Origin: Pseudomonas sp. Marseille-Q3773 | GTDB lineage: Bacteria > Pseudomonadota > Gammaproteobacteria > Pseudomonadales > Pseudomonadaceae | Assembly (NCBI RefSeq): GCF_916618955.1 | Contig: NZ_OU745390.1 | Location: 2,418,001-2,482,000 of the forward strand | Length of the DNA: 64,000 nucleotides | Direction: 5' to 3' | In this document: positions 16,401 to 30,440 of the stretch, in pieces | Position numbering within the stretch: the first letter of the stretch is position 1 | Layout: each line of letters opens with the position of its first letter | Position numbers and translations under genes: made by a program | The notes under the pieces: model-generated | Seen by the model: the letters and a program-made list of their open reading frames with translations, nothing else | Databases searched by the model: none | What the model was told of the DNA's origin: nothing

Positions 16401-19400
16401 ATGAACGACGCCATGGAATTGAACCACGACCTGCCACTGAGCGCCGAACAGGCCCTGGCCGTACAGCTCGGCCGCGCGCCCCTGCACCTGGGGCTGAACC
16501 TTGCCGGGCCGCTGCAGGCAAGCCGCCTGCACGAAGCCCTGCTGCAGGTTATCCAGCGCCACACCAGCCTGCGCGTGGCCTTGCGCCCTTCGACGCTGTA
16601 CCGCAGCCTGCGCCAGAGCACGGTCCCGGCCAGCCTCGACTGGCACCTGCTGGGTACGGACCAGCACGCCGAGGCCCAGGCCCTGGCCACCCAGCCACAG
16701 GCCGTCGAGCAAGGCTGCCTGGTGCGCGCCATCCTGCGTCCGCAGGGTGCCGACCAGTGGCGCCTCGACCTGTATGTCGCCGCCTGTGCCGCCGACCGGC
16801 TGAGCCTGCAGAACCTGTTGTGCGAACTGGCAGCGCTGTACGCCCAGCCCGACGCGGCCTTGGAGGAGCCGTTCCAGTACAGCCAGTACGTGGAATGGCG
16901 CAACGACCTCGACGCCGACGAAGAAGCCCCTGCCGGGCGCGCCTACTGGGCCGGCCTGGGCCTGGAGGCGCTGGCGCCGGTGCGCCTGGGCGGCCTGCAC
17001 GAGCCCGCTCCGCAGGTGCCAGGCAACGCCGTTCAGCAGGCCCTGTCCGAAGCCCTGCAAGCGCAGCTGGAACATCTGGCGCAACGCAGCGAGCAAAGCG
17101 TGGGCAACGTGCTGCAGGCGGCCTGGTGGGCGTTGCTGGCGCGCATTGGCGGTGAGGCCAGGTTCATCGGCGGCTGGCAACAGGACTGCCGCTTCGAGTA
17201 CGAAGCCCTGGCCAACGGCATCGGCGCCTACGAAAAAATCCTGCCGCTGGCCTTGGCACCGCAGCTCGATCAGCCCTTCGGCACCTGGCTGCAGCAACTG
17301 GCCGAACAGCTCGACGGCCACGCCCAGCAGCAGGAGTACTGGCACGTCAACGACCCGGCGCACACCCTGCAGCGCACGGTCGGCTTCACCCTGGTGCGCG
17401 ACACCGCGCCCTTCGCCAGCGGCGGCCTGCACTGGTCGGTCGATGCCCTGCCCGGCGCCGATGTGGGCTTCGCCCTGGCACTGCAAGCCACCCTCGACGC
17501 GCAGGAGCGGGTACTGGCCCTGAGCGTGCAGTCGCCTACCGCGCATTACGCCGAGGCCGATTTGCGCTGCCTGCTGGAGCAATACCTGCACCTGCTGCAG
17601 GCACTGGTCGAACAACCATCCCAGCGTGCTCTTATCGAGTTGCCGCTGAGTCCGCCGGCGCACCAGGCCTTGCAGCAACGCCTGCGCGGCCCGCTGCGCG
17701 ACTTCGGTAGCCGCCCGCTGATCGCGCGCCTGGCCCATTGGGCACAGCACACCCCGGACGCAGCGGCATTGCAGGACGGCGCGCTCAGCCTGACCTACAG
17801 CCAGTTGCATGGCCAGGTCGAACACCTGGCGGCCGTGCTGCAGGCGCGCGGCATCGGTCGCGGTGCGGCCGTCGCCCTGCTGTTGCCGCGCTCGGCGCAA
17901 CTGCTGCTGGCGCTGCTCGCGGTAATGCGCGCGGGCGCCGCCTATGTGCCGCTGGACCCGACCTGGCCAGCGGCACGCCAGCAGCGGATCCTGGCCGACG
18001 CGCAGCCACAGCTGGTGATCGGCGGCGCGCAGGGCATCGCCCTCGGCGAATTGCTCGAAGCCCCTGCTGGTGCGGTCGCCAGCGGCGACACCGCCCTGGA
18101 TGATGCCGCCTACCTGCTGTACACCTCGGGCACCAGCGGCGAGCCCAAGGGCGTAGTGATCGAACATGGCCAACTGCTCAACTACACCGCCGCGGTCAGC
18201 GAGGCGCTGAGCCTGGGGCAATGCAAGCGCTTCGCCTTGATCTCCTCGGTGGCCGCCGACCTGGGCAATACCACCCTGTATGCCGCGCTGTGGACCGGCG
18301 CTTGCCTGGTGCTGGCGGACGACCACGCCAGCCGGGATGCCAGTGCGTTCGCCCGCTTCCTCGAAGATGGGCAGATCGACTGCCTGAAGATCGTGCCGTC
18401 ACACCTGGCAGCGCTGCTCGACGGCCAGCCAGCCATCGCCCTGCCCCAGGTGCTGGTGCTCGGCGGCGAGGCCTGCCCTGCGGTCTTGCGCCAGCGCATC
18501 GGCCAACTGGCCCCGGCCAGCCGCGTGCACAACCATTACGGTCCCACCGAAACCACGGTCGGCGTCCTCTACAGCCTCGACCAGACGCCTGACCCGCGCA
18601 GCCCGCTGCCCCTGGAACAGGCCTTGGCCAACACCTGGGTGCGCCTGCTGCAAGCTTCCCCGACCGGCCTGCAACCTGCACCGATCAGCGCCCTGGGCGA
18701 GCTGTACATTGGCGGGGCGCAGGTCTGCCGCGGCTACCTGAACCGGGCCTCCGACGCCTTCATCGACGACCCGCTGCAACCCGGCCAGCGCCTGTACCGC
18801 AGCGGCGACCTGGCGCGCCTTACCGCCAACGGCCAGTTGCACCTGGCTGGGCGCGTCGACCAGCAGATCAAGATTCGCGGTTTCCGCGTCGAGCCCGGCG
18901 AGCTGGAAGCCGCGCTGCTGGCCCTGGAGGGGGTCAGCCAGGCCGTAGTGCAGTACCGCGACGGCAAGTTGCTGGCGTATGCCATCAGCCAGCGTGACAG
19001 CGCCGCGCTGCTGGCCGAAGTGCGTGGCTGCCTGCCGGATTACCTGGTTCCGGCGCAACTACTATGCCTGGCCGAATTACCGCGTCTGGCCAACGGCAAG
19101 GTCGATTTCGCCGCACTGCCAAGTAGCGACAGCCCGGCCAGCGAACAGCTCGAGGTGCCGTCGCGCGATGCCCTCGAGGCGCTGCTGGTCGACCTGTACC
19201 AGGAACTGCTCGAACGCCCGCAGGTGAGCATCAACGACAGCCTGTTCGACCTGGGTGGCCATTCGCTGATCGTCATCAAGCTGTGCACCCGCCTGCGCAA
19301 CCTGCTGCAACTGGAGGTGGCGCCGGCGCTGGTGTTCGACCACCCGAGCGTGGCGGCGCTGGGCGAAGCGCTGCGCGCCGGCGAAAGCCGGCCCGGCCAA

Positions 19401-19505
19401 TTGCTGAAGATCGCCGAGCTGCGCCGCCAGCTCGCGGCGCTGTCACCCGAGGAGCGTGCCGCCCTGCAGGCCCGCGCCCAGTCCGCCACTGTGCCACGGA
19501 GCTGA
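16401..19505 (+). CDS. NRPS2: interface (inactive C-like)-A(Asp)-T
   Basis: A 1034-residue synthetase. The first about 430 residues are C-domain-like, but the HHxxxDG motif is replaced by A127-A128-x-x-x-D132-R133, so condensation is unlikely. This matches the interface domains that dock stand-alone siderophore beta-hydroxylases. The A domain (YTSGTSG about 574) reads D-L-T-K-V-G-H-V-G, the L-Asp code. The T domain carries LGGHSL (Ser about 955), followed by a short tail (LRRQLAALSPEERAALQAR) that could be a docking helix. Its C domain is the last C of NRPS1, so this module is split across two proteins. It starts 8 nt after the NRPS1 stop with a poor ribosome-binding site; coupling to NRPS1 translation is likely. 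Confidence 0.92.
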   Translation: MNDAMELNHDLPLSAEQALAVQLGRAPLHLGLNLAGPLQASRLHEALLQVIQRHTSLRVALRPSTLYRSLRQSTVPASLDWHLLGTDQHAEAQALATQPQAVEQGCLVRAILRPQGADQWRLDLYVAACAADRLSLQNLLCELAALYAQPDAALEEPFQYSQYVEWRNDLDADEEAPAGRAYWAGLGLEALAPVRLGGLHEPAPQVPGNAVQQALSEALQAQLEHLAQRSEQSVGNVLQAAWWALLARIGGEARFIGGWQQDCRFEYEALANGIGAYEKILPLALAPQLDQPFGTWLQQLAEQLDGHAQQQEYWHVNDPAHTLQRTVGFTLVRDTAPFASGGLHWSVDALPGADVGFALALQATLDAQERVLALSVQSPTAHYAEADLRCLLEQYLHLLQALVEQPSQRALIELPLSPPAHQALQQRLRGPLRDFGSRPLIARLAHWAQHTPDAAALQDGALSLTYSQLHGQVEHLAAVLQARGIGRGAAVALLLPRSAQLLLALLAVMRAGAAYVPLDPTWPAARQQRILADAQPQLVIGGAQGIALGELLEAPAGAVASGDTALDDAAYLLYTSGTSGEPKGVVIEHGQLLNYTAAVSEALSLGQCKRFALISSVAADLGNTTLYAALWTGACLVLADDHASRDASAFARFLEDGQIDCLKIVPSHLAALLDGQPAIALPQVLVLGGEACPAVLRQRIGQLAPASRVHNHYGPTETTVGVLYSLDQTPDPRSPLPLEQALANTWVRLLQASPTGLQPAPISALGELYIGGAQVCRGYLNRASDAFIDDPLQPGQRLYRSGDLARLTANGQLHLAGRVDQQIKIRGFRVEPGELEAALLALEGVSQAVVQYRDGKLLAYAISQRDSAALLAEVRGCLPDYLVPAQLLCLAELPRLANGKVDFAALPSSDSPASEQLEVPSRDALEALLVDLYQELLERPQVSINDSLFDLGGHSLIVIKLCTRLRNLLQLEVAPALVFDHPSVAALGEALRAGESRPGQLLKIAELRRQLAALSPEERAALQARAQSATVPRS

Positions 19506-19509
19506 AGCC

Positions 19510-22500
19510 ATGCAACTCGACCCCCAGCAACTGGCCGAGCGTATCGCCAGGCTCGCCCCGGAAAAACGTCAGGCCTTCGCCAGCGCCCTGGCCGCGCAAG
19601 GCTTTGCCCTCAGCCGCCTGCCCATCGTCGCCGCCGGCGAGCCGGGCCCGTACCCGCTGTCGTGGGCCCAGCAGCGCCTGTGGTTCCTGCACCGCCTGGA
19701 CCCGGCCAGCAGCGCCTACAACATGCCCGCAGCCCTGCGCCTGCGCGGCAGCCTCGACGGCGCGGCGCTGCAACGCAGTTTCGACCAGCTGATCGCCCGC
19801 CATGCGATCCTGCGCACCACCTTCGACGAGGCCAACGGCCAGGCACGCCAGACCGTGCATGAGCAGTTGCCGATGGTGCTGGCCCAGGTGGACTTGGCCT
19901 CGCTGCCCGAGGAACAGCGCAGCGCGCGCCTGCAACAGCTGATCGACAGCGAGAGCAACCGCCCCTTCGACCTCGGCCAGGCGCCCTTGCGCGGCCTGCT
20001 GGCGCGGCTCGCTGCCGACGAGCATGTGCTGGTGCTCAGCGCCCAGCACATCGTTGCCGACGGTTGGTCGCTGGGTATCCTGGTCAAGGAACTCTCCGCC
20101 CTGTACAGCGCCGCCGTGCAAGGCCGCGACAGCGACCTGCCGGCCCTGCCGATCCAGTATCACGACTACGCCGCCTGGCAGCAGACCGGCCTCGGCGACA
20201 GCGCCCTGGCCAGCGAGCTGGCGTACTGGCGCGAGCAGTTGGGCGCCGAGCAGCCGACCTTGCAACTGCCCACCGATCGCCCACGCCCGCGCCAGCCGAG
20301 CGGGCGTGGCAGCCGCCACACGTTGCGCATCGAGGCGCCGCTGTGCCAGGCCCTGCGTGACCTGGCCCAGGCCCGTGGCACGACGCTGTTCAGCGTGCTG
20401 CTGGGGGCGTTCAACGTGCTGCTGTATCGCCTCAGCGGGCAGACCGACCTGCGGGTCGGCGTGCCGGTGGCCAACCGCAGCCGGGTCGAGACCGAAGGGC
20501 TGATCGGTTGCTTCATCAACACCCTGGTGCTGCGTTGCCAGCTCGACGGCCAGCTGCGCTTCGACAGCTTGCTCGACACCCTCGAACACACCCGCCGCCA
20601 GGCCCTGGCCCACCAGCAGCTGCCGTTCGAGCGCCTGGTCCAGGCCCTGGAGCCCGAGCGCCAGTTGCAGCATTCGCCGCTGTTCCAGGTGATGTTCAAC
20701 CTGCTTGACGGCACCACCCCGCGTCGCCTGCAACTGCCCGGCTTGGCAGTCGACGAGATCGAGCGCGAACAGATCACTGCGCAGTTCGACCTGGTGCTCA
20801 CCGTGGTCGAGCGCAGCGACGCACTGGAACTGACCCTGACCGGCAATGCCGACCTGTTCGAGGCCGCCACCCTTGCCGACCACGGTCGCAGCTATGCCAC
20901 CCTGCTGCACAGCCTGGCGCTGGCGCCCGCCACACGCATCGCGCAACTGCCGCTGTACAGCGACGCGCAACAGCAGCGCCTGCTCGCCGACTGCCAGGCT
21001 GCGCTGGACCTCGGCCCGCTGCCGGAGCTGGTGCACCTGCGGCTGGCGGCGCAAGCGGCCGAACAGCCGCAACGCATCGCCCTGATCCACGACGACCGCA
21101 CCTGGAGCTACGCCACCCTGCAGCAGCGTGCCGCGCTGATCAGCCGCCACTTGCTGGCCCTGGGCCTGCCCGCCGAAGCGCGCATCGGCCTGTGCCTGCC
21201 GCGTGGCCTGGACATCATCGCCGCCGTGTTCGGCACGCTCAATGCCGGGCTGGCCTTCGTGCCCCTCGACCCGCAGTTCCCCAGCGAACGCCTGGCGCAC
21301 ATGATCGACGATGCCGACATCTGCCTGGTGCTGGTGGCCCCGGACACCGCTCCCTGCATGGCGGCGTACCAGCGCCCGTGCCTGGACGTCACCACCCTGG
21401 ACGCCGACGCACCGGCGCTGGCCGGGGTGCCGAGCACGCGCCCGGTACAGCGCGAACAACTGGCCTATGTCATCTATACCTCCGGCTCCACCGGCAAGCC
21501 CAAGGGCGTGGCAGTCACCCACCGCTCGCTGGCCGGCTACACGGAAGTGGCGCGCGCCTATTACGGCGTCGACGCCGACGACCGCGTATTGCAGTTCTCG
21601 ACGTTCAACTTCGATGGCTTTGTCGACCAGCTGTTTCCCCCGCTGGTGTGCGGCGCGGCGCTGGTGGTGCGCGGCCCCGAGCTGTGGGACAGCCACGAGT
21701 TCCATGCCCGCCTGTACCGGCACCGCATCACCGTCGCCGCCTGCCTGACCACCGCCTACTGGTTCCAGCTGGTGCAGGATTCCGCCCGCCAGCCGCACGC
21801 CGCCTATGGCGCGTTGCGCCTGGTCAGCGTGGGTGGCGAAGCGATGCCCAGCGCCGGCCTCGAGGCCTGGCGCCAGGCCGGCCTGGGCGCCGTGCGCCTG
21901 CTCAACATCTATGGCCCGACGGAAATCACCGTGGTCTCCAGCATCCAGGACTGCACCGCGCTGCTGGCCCGCGAGCCGCTGCCGCTGCAATTGCCGATTG
22001 GTGCGCCACTGCGTGGACGCGCCTATTACCTGCTTGACCGCGACGACAACCTGGCAGCGCCCGGCGCCCCTGGCGAACTATGCATCGGCGGCGAGCTGCT
22101 TGCCCGCGGCTATCACGACGTGCCCGGCCTGACCGCCGAGCGCTTCTGCCCCGACCCCTACGGCCCGCCTGGCAGCCGCCTGTACCGCACCGGCGACCTG
22201 GCCCGGCGCTTGCCTGACGGCAGCTACGAGTACCTGGGCCGGATCGACCAGCAGGTCAAGCTGCGTGGTTTCCGCATCGAGCTGAGCGAGATCGAGTCGC
22301 ACCTGCGCAGCCACCCGCAGGTCCGCCAGGCCCTGGCACTGGTGCGCGAGGACCGCCCAGGCGATCGCCGCCTGGTGGCGTATCTGGTGTTCCACGATCA
22401 CCCCGTGGATGTCAGCGAATTGCGCCAGCACCTGGCCGCGCAATTGCCCGACTACATGGTCCCCGCGGCGTTCGTGAACCTGGCACAGATGCCCATGACC

Positions 22501-24279
22501 CCGGGCGGCAAGCTCGACCGCGCCGCCCTGCCGGTGCCGGACTACAGCGCCCAGGGCAGCAACCAGCGCACCGCGCAGAGCGCGCGCGAGCAACAGCTGC
22601 TGGCCCTGTGGCAGGAAGTGCTGGGCGAGCAGGCGATCGCCATGGACGACAACTTCTTCGCCATCGGCGGCCACTCGCTGCTGGCCGCGCAACTGGTGGC
22701 CCGTATCCGCCAGGCGCTGAAACTGGAACTGCCCCTGCGCAGCCTGTTCGAGGCGCCGACCATCGCCCAACTGGCCATACTGCTGGACAACGCCAGTGCC
22801 GACCGCCAGGCAGCCATCGGCGTCGCCGCGCTGCCGAGCGATGGCCGTCGCGTGCTGTCCCATGCCCAGCAGGGCATGTGGCTGGTGCAGGCGTTGCAAC
22901 CGGGCAGCGCGGCCTACCATATCCCCAGCGCCGCACGCCTGCTCGGGCATCTCGACCTGGCCGCCTTGCGCCAGGCATTCCAGGCGCTCGCCCAGCGCCA
23001 CGAGGCCCTGCGCAGCAGCTTCCACGAAGAAGACGGCACGCTGTATGTAAAGGTGCAGGACAGCCTCGAACTGCCGCTGGAGTGGCACGACCTCGGCCTG
23101 CTGCCGGAAACCGAGCGTGAGGCCAGCGCCCGGCGCCTGCTGGTGGAGCTGGCGACCCGCCCGATCGACCTGCGCCAGGCCCCGCTGCTGCGCCTGCACC
23201 TGGTGCGCCTGGACGATCAGCAGCACCTGATGTTGCTGGTGATGCACCACATCGTCTCCGATGGCTGGTCGATGGGCGTGCTGGTGCGCGAACTCGGCCA
23301 GCTCTACCGCGCAGCGCTGCACGGCGCCAGCGCGGCGCTGCCCGCACTGCCGGTGCAGTACAGCGACTATGCCGCCTGGCAGCGCCAGCAGCTCGACGCC
23401 GCGACCTGCCAGCGCCACCTGGACTACTGGCGCCAGGCCCTGGGCGAGCCCCTGGCGCCGCTCGAACTGTTCAGCTACCGGCCGCGCCCCGAGGTGCTCG
23501 GTGGCCAAGGCGCACGGCTGTCGTTCCAGATCGACGCGGCCCCGGCCCAGGCCCTCAGGCAGCTGTGCCTGAGCCATGGCGCCACCTTGTTCATGGGTTT
23601 GCTGGGCGTGCTGCAACTGAACCTGTACCTGCACAGCGAGCGTACCCAGGCGGTGATCGGTACCGACGTGGCCAACCGCGAACGCAGCGAGACCGAGGGC
23701 CTGGTCGGCTTCTTCATCAACCAGCTGGCGCTGCGCGGCGACGTCGGCGGCAACCCCAGCTTCAACGCCCTGCTGCAACGCCTGCGGCCACAGGTGCTGG
23801 AAGCCTTCAGCCACCAGGCCCTGCCTTTCAGCAGCCTGGTCGAGGCACTCAACCCCGCCCGCAGCCTGGCCTACAACCCGCTGTTCCAGGCCAAGCTGGT
23901 GCTGCAGAACCAACCCGACAGCACCCTGGAATTGCCGGGCCTGAAGGTGCTGCCCGAACGCATCGAGCATGGCCAGTCGCAGCTGGACCTGCACCTGAGC
24001 GTGGAAGAGCAACCGGCTGGCCTGGCCTGCACCCTGAAATACAACACCGACCTGCTCGATGAGCACGCGGCCGAGGCCTTCGCCAGCGCCTTCACGCGCC
24101 TGCTCGAACAGCTGGTGATGGCCCCCGAGCTGCCGGTGGAAGCGCTGCTCCAGCCGCTGCGCGCGCAGCTGCAGGAGCAACGCATGCAGTACCTGAGCGC
24201 GCGTAGCGAACAGAGCCTGGCCCGCCTGGGTGGCAGCCGTCGCCGCAGCCGCATCACCATCGACTCTATGGAGGGATAA
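19510..24279 (+). CDS. NRPS3: C-A(unresolved)-T-C
   Basis: A 1589-residue synthetase. The short N-terminal segment LDPQQLAERIARLAPEKRQAF resembles a docking helix. The first C domain has QHIVADGWS (Q179; the catalytic second His is kept). The A domain has YTSGSTG at about 656, an unusual A4 segment (NFDGFVDQLF), and pocket residues read as D-G-D-C-S-G-I-V-V. I cannot match this to a known specificity. The T domain has GGHSLL (Ser about 1056). A second C domain (HHIVSDGWS about 1246) ends the protein with a basic tail (GGSRRRSRITIDSMEG). That last C has no A-T after it and must pair with NRPS4. GGAG lies 8 nt before the ATG. Confidence 0.92.
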   Translation: MQLDPQQLAERIARLAPEKRQAFASALAAQGFALSRLPIVAAGEPGPYPLSWAQQRLWFLHRLDPASSAYNMPAALRLRGSLDGAALQRSFDQLIARHAILRTTFDEANGQARQTVHEQLPMVLAQVDLASLPEEQRSARLQQLIDSESNRPFDLGQAPLRGLLARLAADEHVLVLSAQHIVADGWSLGILVKELSALYSAAVQGRDSDLPALPIQYHDYAAWQQTGLGDSALASELAYWREQLGAEQPTLQLPTDRPRPRQPSGRGSRHTLRIEAPLCQALRDLAQARGTTLFSVLLGAFNVLLYRLSGQTDLRVGVPVANRSRVETEGLIGCFINTLVLRCQLDGQLRFDSLLDTLEHTRRQALAHQQLPFERLVQALEPERQLQHSPLFQVMFNLLDGTTPRRLQLPGLAVDEIEREQITAQFDLVLTVVERSDALELTLTGNADLFEAATLADHGRSYATLLHSLALAPATRIAQLPLYSDAQQQRLLADCQAALDLGPLPELVHLRLAAQAAEQPQRIALIHDDRTWSYATLQQRAALISRHLLALGLPAEARIGLCLPRGLDIIAAVFGTLNAGLAFVPLDPQFPSERLAHMIDDADICLVLVAPDTAPCMAAYQRPCLDVTTLDADAPALAGVPSTRPVQREQLAYVIYTSGSTGKPKGVAVTHRSLAGYTEVARAYYGVDADDRVLQFSTFNFDGFVDQLFPPLVCGAALVVRGPELWDSHEFHARLYRHRITVAACLTTAYWFQLVQDSARQPHAAYGALRLVSVGGEAMPSAGLEAWRQAGLGAVRLLNIYGPTEITVVSSIQDCTALLAREPLPLQLPIGAPLRGRAYYLLDRDDNLAAPGAPGELCIGGELLARGYHDVPGLTAERFCPDPYGPPGSRLYRTGDLARRLPDGSYEYLGRIDQQVKLRGFRIELSEIESHLRSHPQVRQALALVREDRPGDRRLVAYLVFHDHPVDVSELRQHLAAQLPDYMVPAAFVNLAQMPMTPGGKLDRAALPVPDYSAQGSNQRTAQSAREQQLLALWQEVLGEQAIAMDDNFFAIGGHSLLAAQLVARIRQALKLELPLRSLFEAPTIAQLAILLDNASADRQAAIGVAALPSDGRRVLSHAQQGMWLVQALQPGSAAYHIPSAARLLGHLDLAALRQAFQALAQRHEALRSSFHEEDGTLYVKVQDSLELPLEWHDLGLLPETEREASARRLLVELATRPIDLRQAPLLRLHLVRLDDQQHLMLLVMHHIVSDGWSMGVLVRELGQLYRAALHGASAALPALPVQYSDYAAWQRQQLDAATCQRHLDYWRQALGEPLAPLELFSYRPRPEVLGGQGARLSFQIDAAPAQALRQLCLSHGATLFMGLLGVLQLNLYLHSERTQAVIGTDVANRERSETEGLVGFFINQLALRGDVGGNPSFNALLQRLRPQVLEAFSHQALPFSSLVEALNPARSLAYNPLFQAKLVLQNQPDSTLELPGLKVLPERIEHGQSQLDLHLSVEEQPAGLACTLKYNTDLLDEHAAEAFASAFTRLLEQLVMAPELPVEALLQPLRAQLQEQRMQYLSARSEQSLARLGGSRRRSRITIDSMEG

Positions 24280-24282
24280 CAC

Positions 24283-25335
24283 ATGAACGGCCCCGCGATT
24301 GCCAAGCTGGGCGGCATGCGCCGCAAACCAATCCGTGTGGACGAGGATTCCCTGGTCCGCTTCACGCCGCTCAACCCGGGCAGCGCCTACACCGCCGTGT
24401 GCGAACCGGCCAGCCCCGGCGTCAGCCTGGTCGCCTGGGCCGAGGCCAACCGCGAGCTGATCGAGCGCAAGTTGCTCGAGCACGGCGCGCTGCTGTTCCG
24501 CGGCTTCCCGGTGGCCAGCGCGCAGGCGTTCGACGACTGCATCAGCGCGTTGTCCGGCGGCGCACTGGAGTACAAGTTCCGCGCCTCGCCGCGCACCCAG
24601 GTGGACCCGCGCCTGAACATCTACACCTCCACCGACTACCCCAAGGACCAGCGGATCTTCCCGCACAACGAGCATTCCTACTCGCCGGTGTTCCCGCTGA
24701 AGATCTTCCTCTGGTGCGACATCGCCCCGCTGGCGCGCGGCGAAACGCCGATCGGCGACACCCGGGCAATCACCCACGCCATCGACCCCGAGGTGCGCGA
24801 GCGCTTCGCCCGCCTGGGCATCATGTACGTGCGCAACTATGGCGATGGTTTTGGCCTGCCCTGGCAGACCGTGTTCCAGACCGACGACCGTGCCCAGGTC
24901 GATGCCTACTGCGCCAGCGTTGGCATCCAGACCGAATGGAAGGCCGACGGCCGCCTGCGCACCCGCCAGGTCGGCCCGGCGCTGGTACGCCACCCGCGCA
25001 GCGGCGAGACGCTGTGGTTCAACCACGCCACGTTCTTCCACGTCAGCACGCTGCCGCCCAGCGTGCGCGACGCTCTGGAGGCCGACTTCGCCGATGACGA
25101 CCTGCCGCAGAACACCTTCTACGGCGACGGCAGCCCGATAGAGCCGCAGGTGCTGGAACACCTGCGCGGCATCTACCTGCAGCACATGACCGAGTTCCCC
25201 TGGCGCCACGGCGACGTGCTGCTGCTGGACAACATGCTCTCGGTGCATGCCCGCAACGAATACGACAGCCCGCGACGCATCCTGGTGTCGATGGCCGAAG
25301 CCCTGAACAGCACGGAGGTGGCGCTCAAGCCCTGA
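24283..25335 (+). CDS. SyrP/TauD-like Fe(II)/2-oxoglutarate beta-hydroxylase (third)
   Basis: A 350-residue stand-alone TauD/SyrP-family dioxygenase. The iron ligands are visible as PHNEHSY (His and Glu about residues 127-129) and the distal His in DNMLSVHARNEYDSPRR. It resembles the first hydroxylase of the operon (shared VRNYGDG/NYGNG, FYGDGSPIE/YYGDGSELE and TRQV segments). GGAGG lies about 8 nt upstream of the ATG. It starts 3 nt after NRPS3 and lies directly before NRPS4, which opens with an interface-like domain and a His-type A domain. The simplest reading is a histidine beta-hydroxylase acting on the His carrier domain. Substrate is inferred from context only. Confidence 0.87.
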   Translation: MNGPAIAKLGGMRRKPIRVDEDSLVRFTPLNPGSAYTAVCEPASPGVSLVAWAEANRELIERKLLEHGALLFRGFPVASAQAFDDCISALSGGALEYKFRASPRTQVDPRLNIYTSTDYPKDQRIFPHNEHSYSPVFPLKIFLWCDIAPLARGETPIGDTRAITHAIDPEVRERFARLGIMYVRNYGDGFGLPWQTVFQTDDRAQVDAYCASVGIQTEWKADGRLRTRQVGPALVRHPRSGETLWFNHATFFHVSTLPPSVRDALEADFADDDLPQNTFYGDGSPIEPQVLEHLRGIYLQHMTEFPWRHGDVLLLDNMLSVHARNEYDSPRRILVSMAEALNSTEVALKP

Positions 25336-25386
25336 CGCGCGCGCCTGGTTCACGGTTTCCCTGCCCACCATTCAAGGTTCTCACAC

Positions 25387-30006
<4,620 letters not shown>

Positions 30007-30048
30007 CGAGCAGCTGCGGGGCACCGTCCCCGCAGGTACGGCGTCAAT

Positions 30049-30133
30049 TGTAGGAGCGGATTTATCCGCGGTGCAGGCAACGCGGTGGATGGCACCGGCC
30101 TTGCCGGTGATCGCGGATAAATCCGCTCCTACA
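30049..30133. repeat. Large REP-type inverted repeat between convergent NRPS and uptake operons
   Basis: The left arm at about 30049-30071 (TGTAGGAGCGGATTTATCCGCG) and right arm at 30112-30133 are exact reverse complements. A second small hairpin of CACCGGC/GCCGGTG type lies inside. It occupies the gap between the NRPS4 stop and the DUF3325 stop, and is well placed to end transcription from both sides. The arms carry the TGTAGGAGCGGAT core common in Pseudomonas REP elements. Confidence 0.8.
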
Positions 30134-30161
30134 TCCCTGACGTTGGGCAAAAAACCCAATT

Positions 30162-30440
30162 TCAGGCGCGCAGCCCGTACAGCAGCAGGGCTACAGCCAG
30201 GCCACACGGCAGCAGCGCAAGCACCCAGAACAGCGCCCCCATGGCCAGCCCCAGGTCACCCATGCTCACCAACAGGGCCAGCGCCGATAGCAGCAGCGCC
30301 GTCAGCCGCAAGCCTCGCGTGCCGGGAAACCGCCGTGGCTGCATCACCCGCTGCCAATGCTGCGCCTGGCTCAGGGCCAGGGCCGACAGCCCCAGCAGTT
30401 GCAACCCCAGCACTGCTACGCTGAGCAGCCCTTCAAGCAT
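30162..30440 (-). CDS. Small membrane protein, DUF3325-like
   Basis: A 92-residue hydrophobic protein with three probable membrane segments and a short basic loop (QPRRFPGTRGLR). Its ATG overlaps the end of the PepSY gene by 8 nt, so it is translationally coupled. DUF3325-type proteins commonly accompany PepSY membrane proteins in siderophore-uptake operons of Pseudomonas. The molecular role is not established; it may assist iron release from the ferri-siderophore at the inner membrane. The family call rests on size, hydrophobicity and context. Confidence 0.75.
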   Translation of the reverse strand: MLEGLLSVAVLGLQLLGLSALALSQAQHWQRVMQPRRFPGTRGLRLTALLLSALALLVSMGDLGLAMGALFWVLALLPCGLAVALLLYGLRA

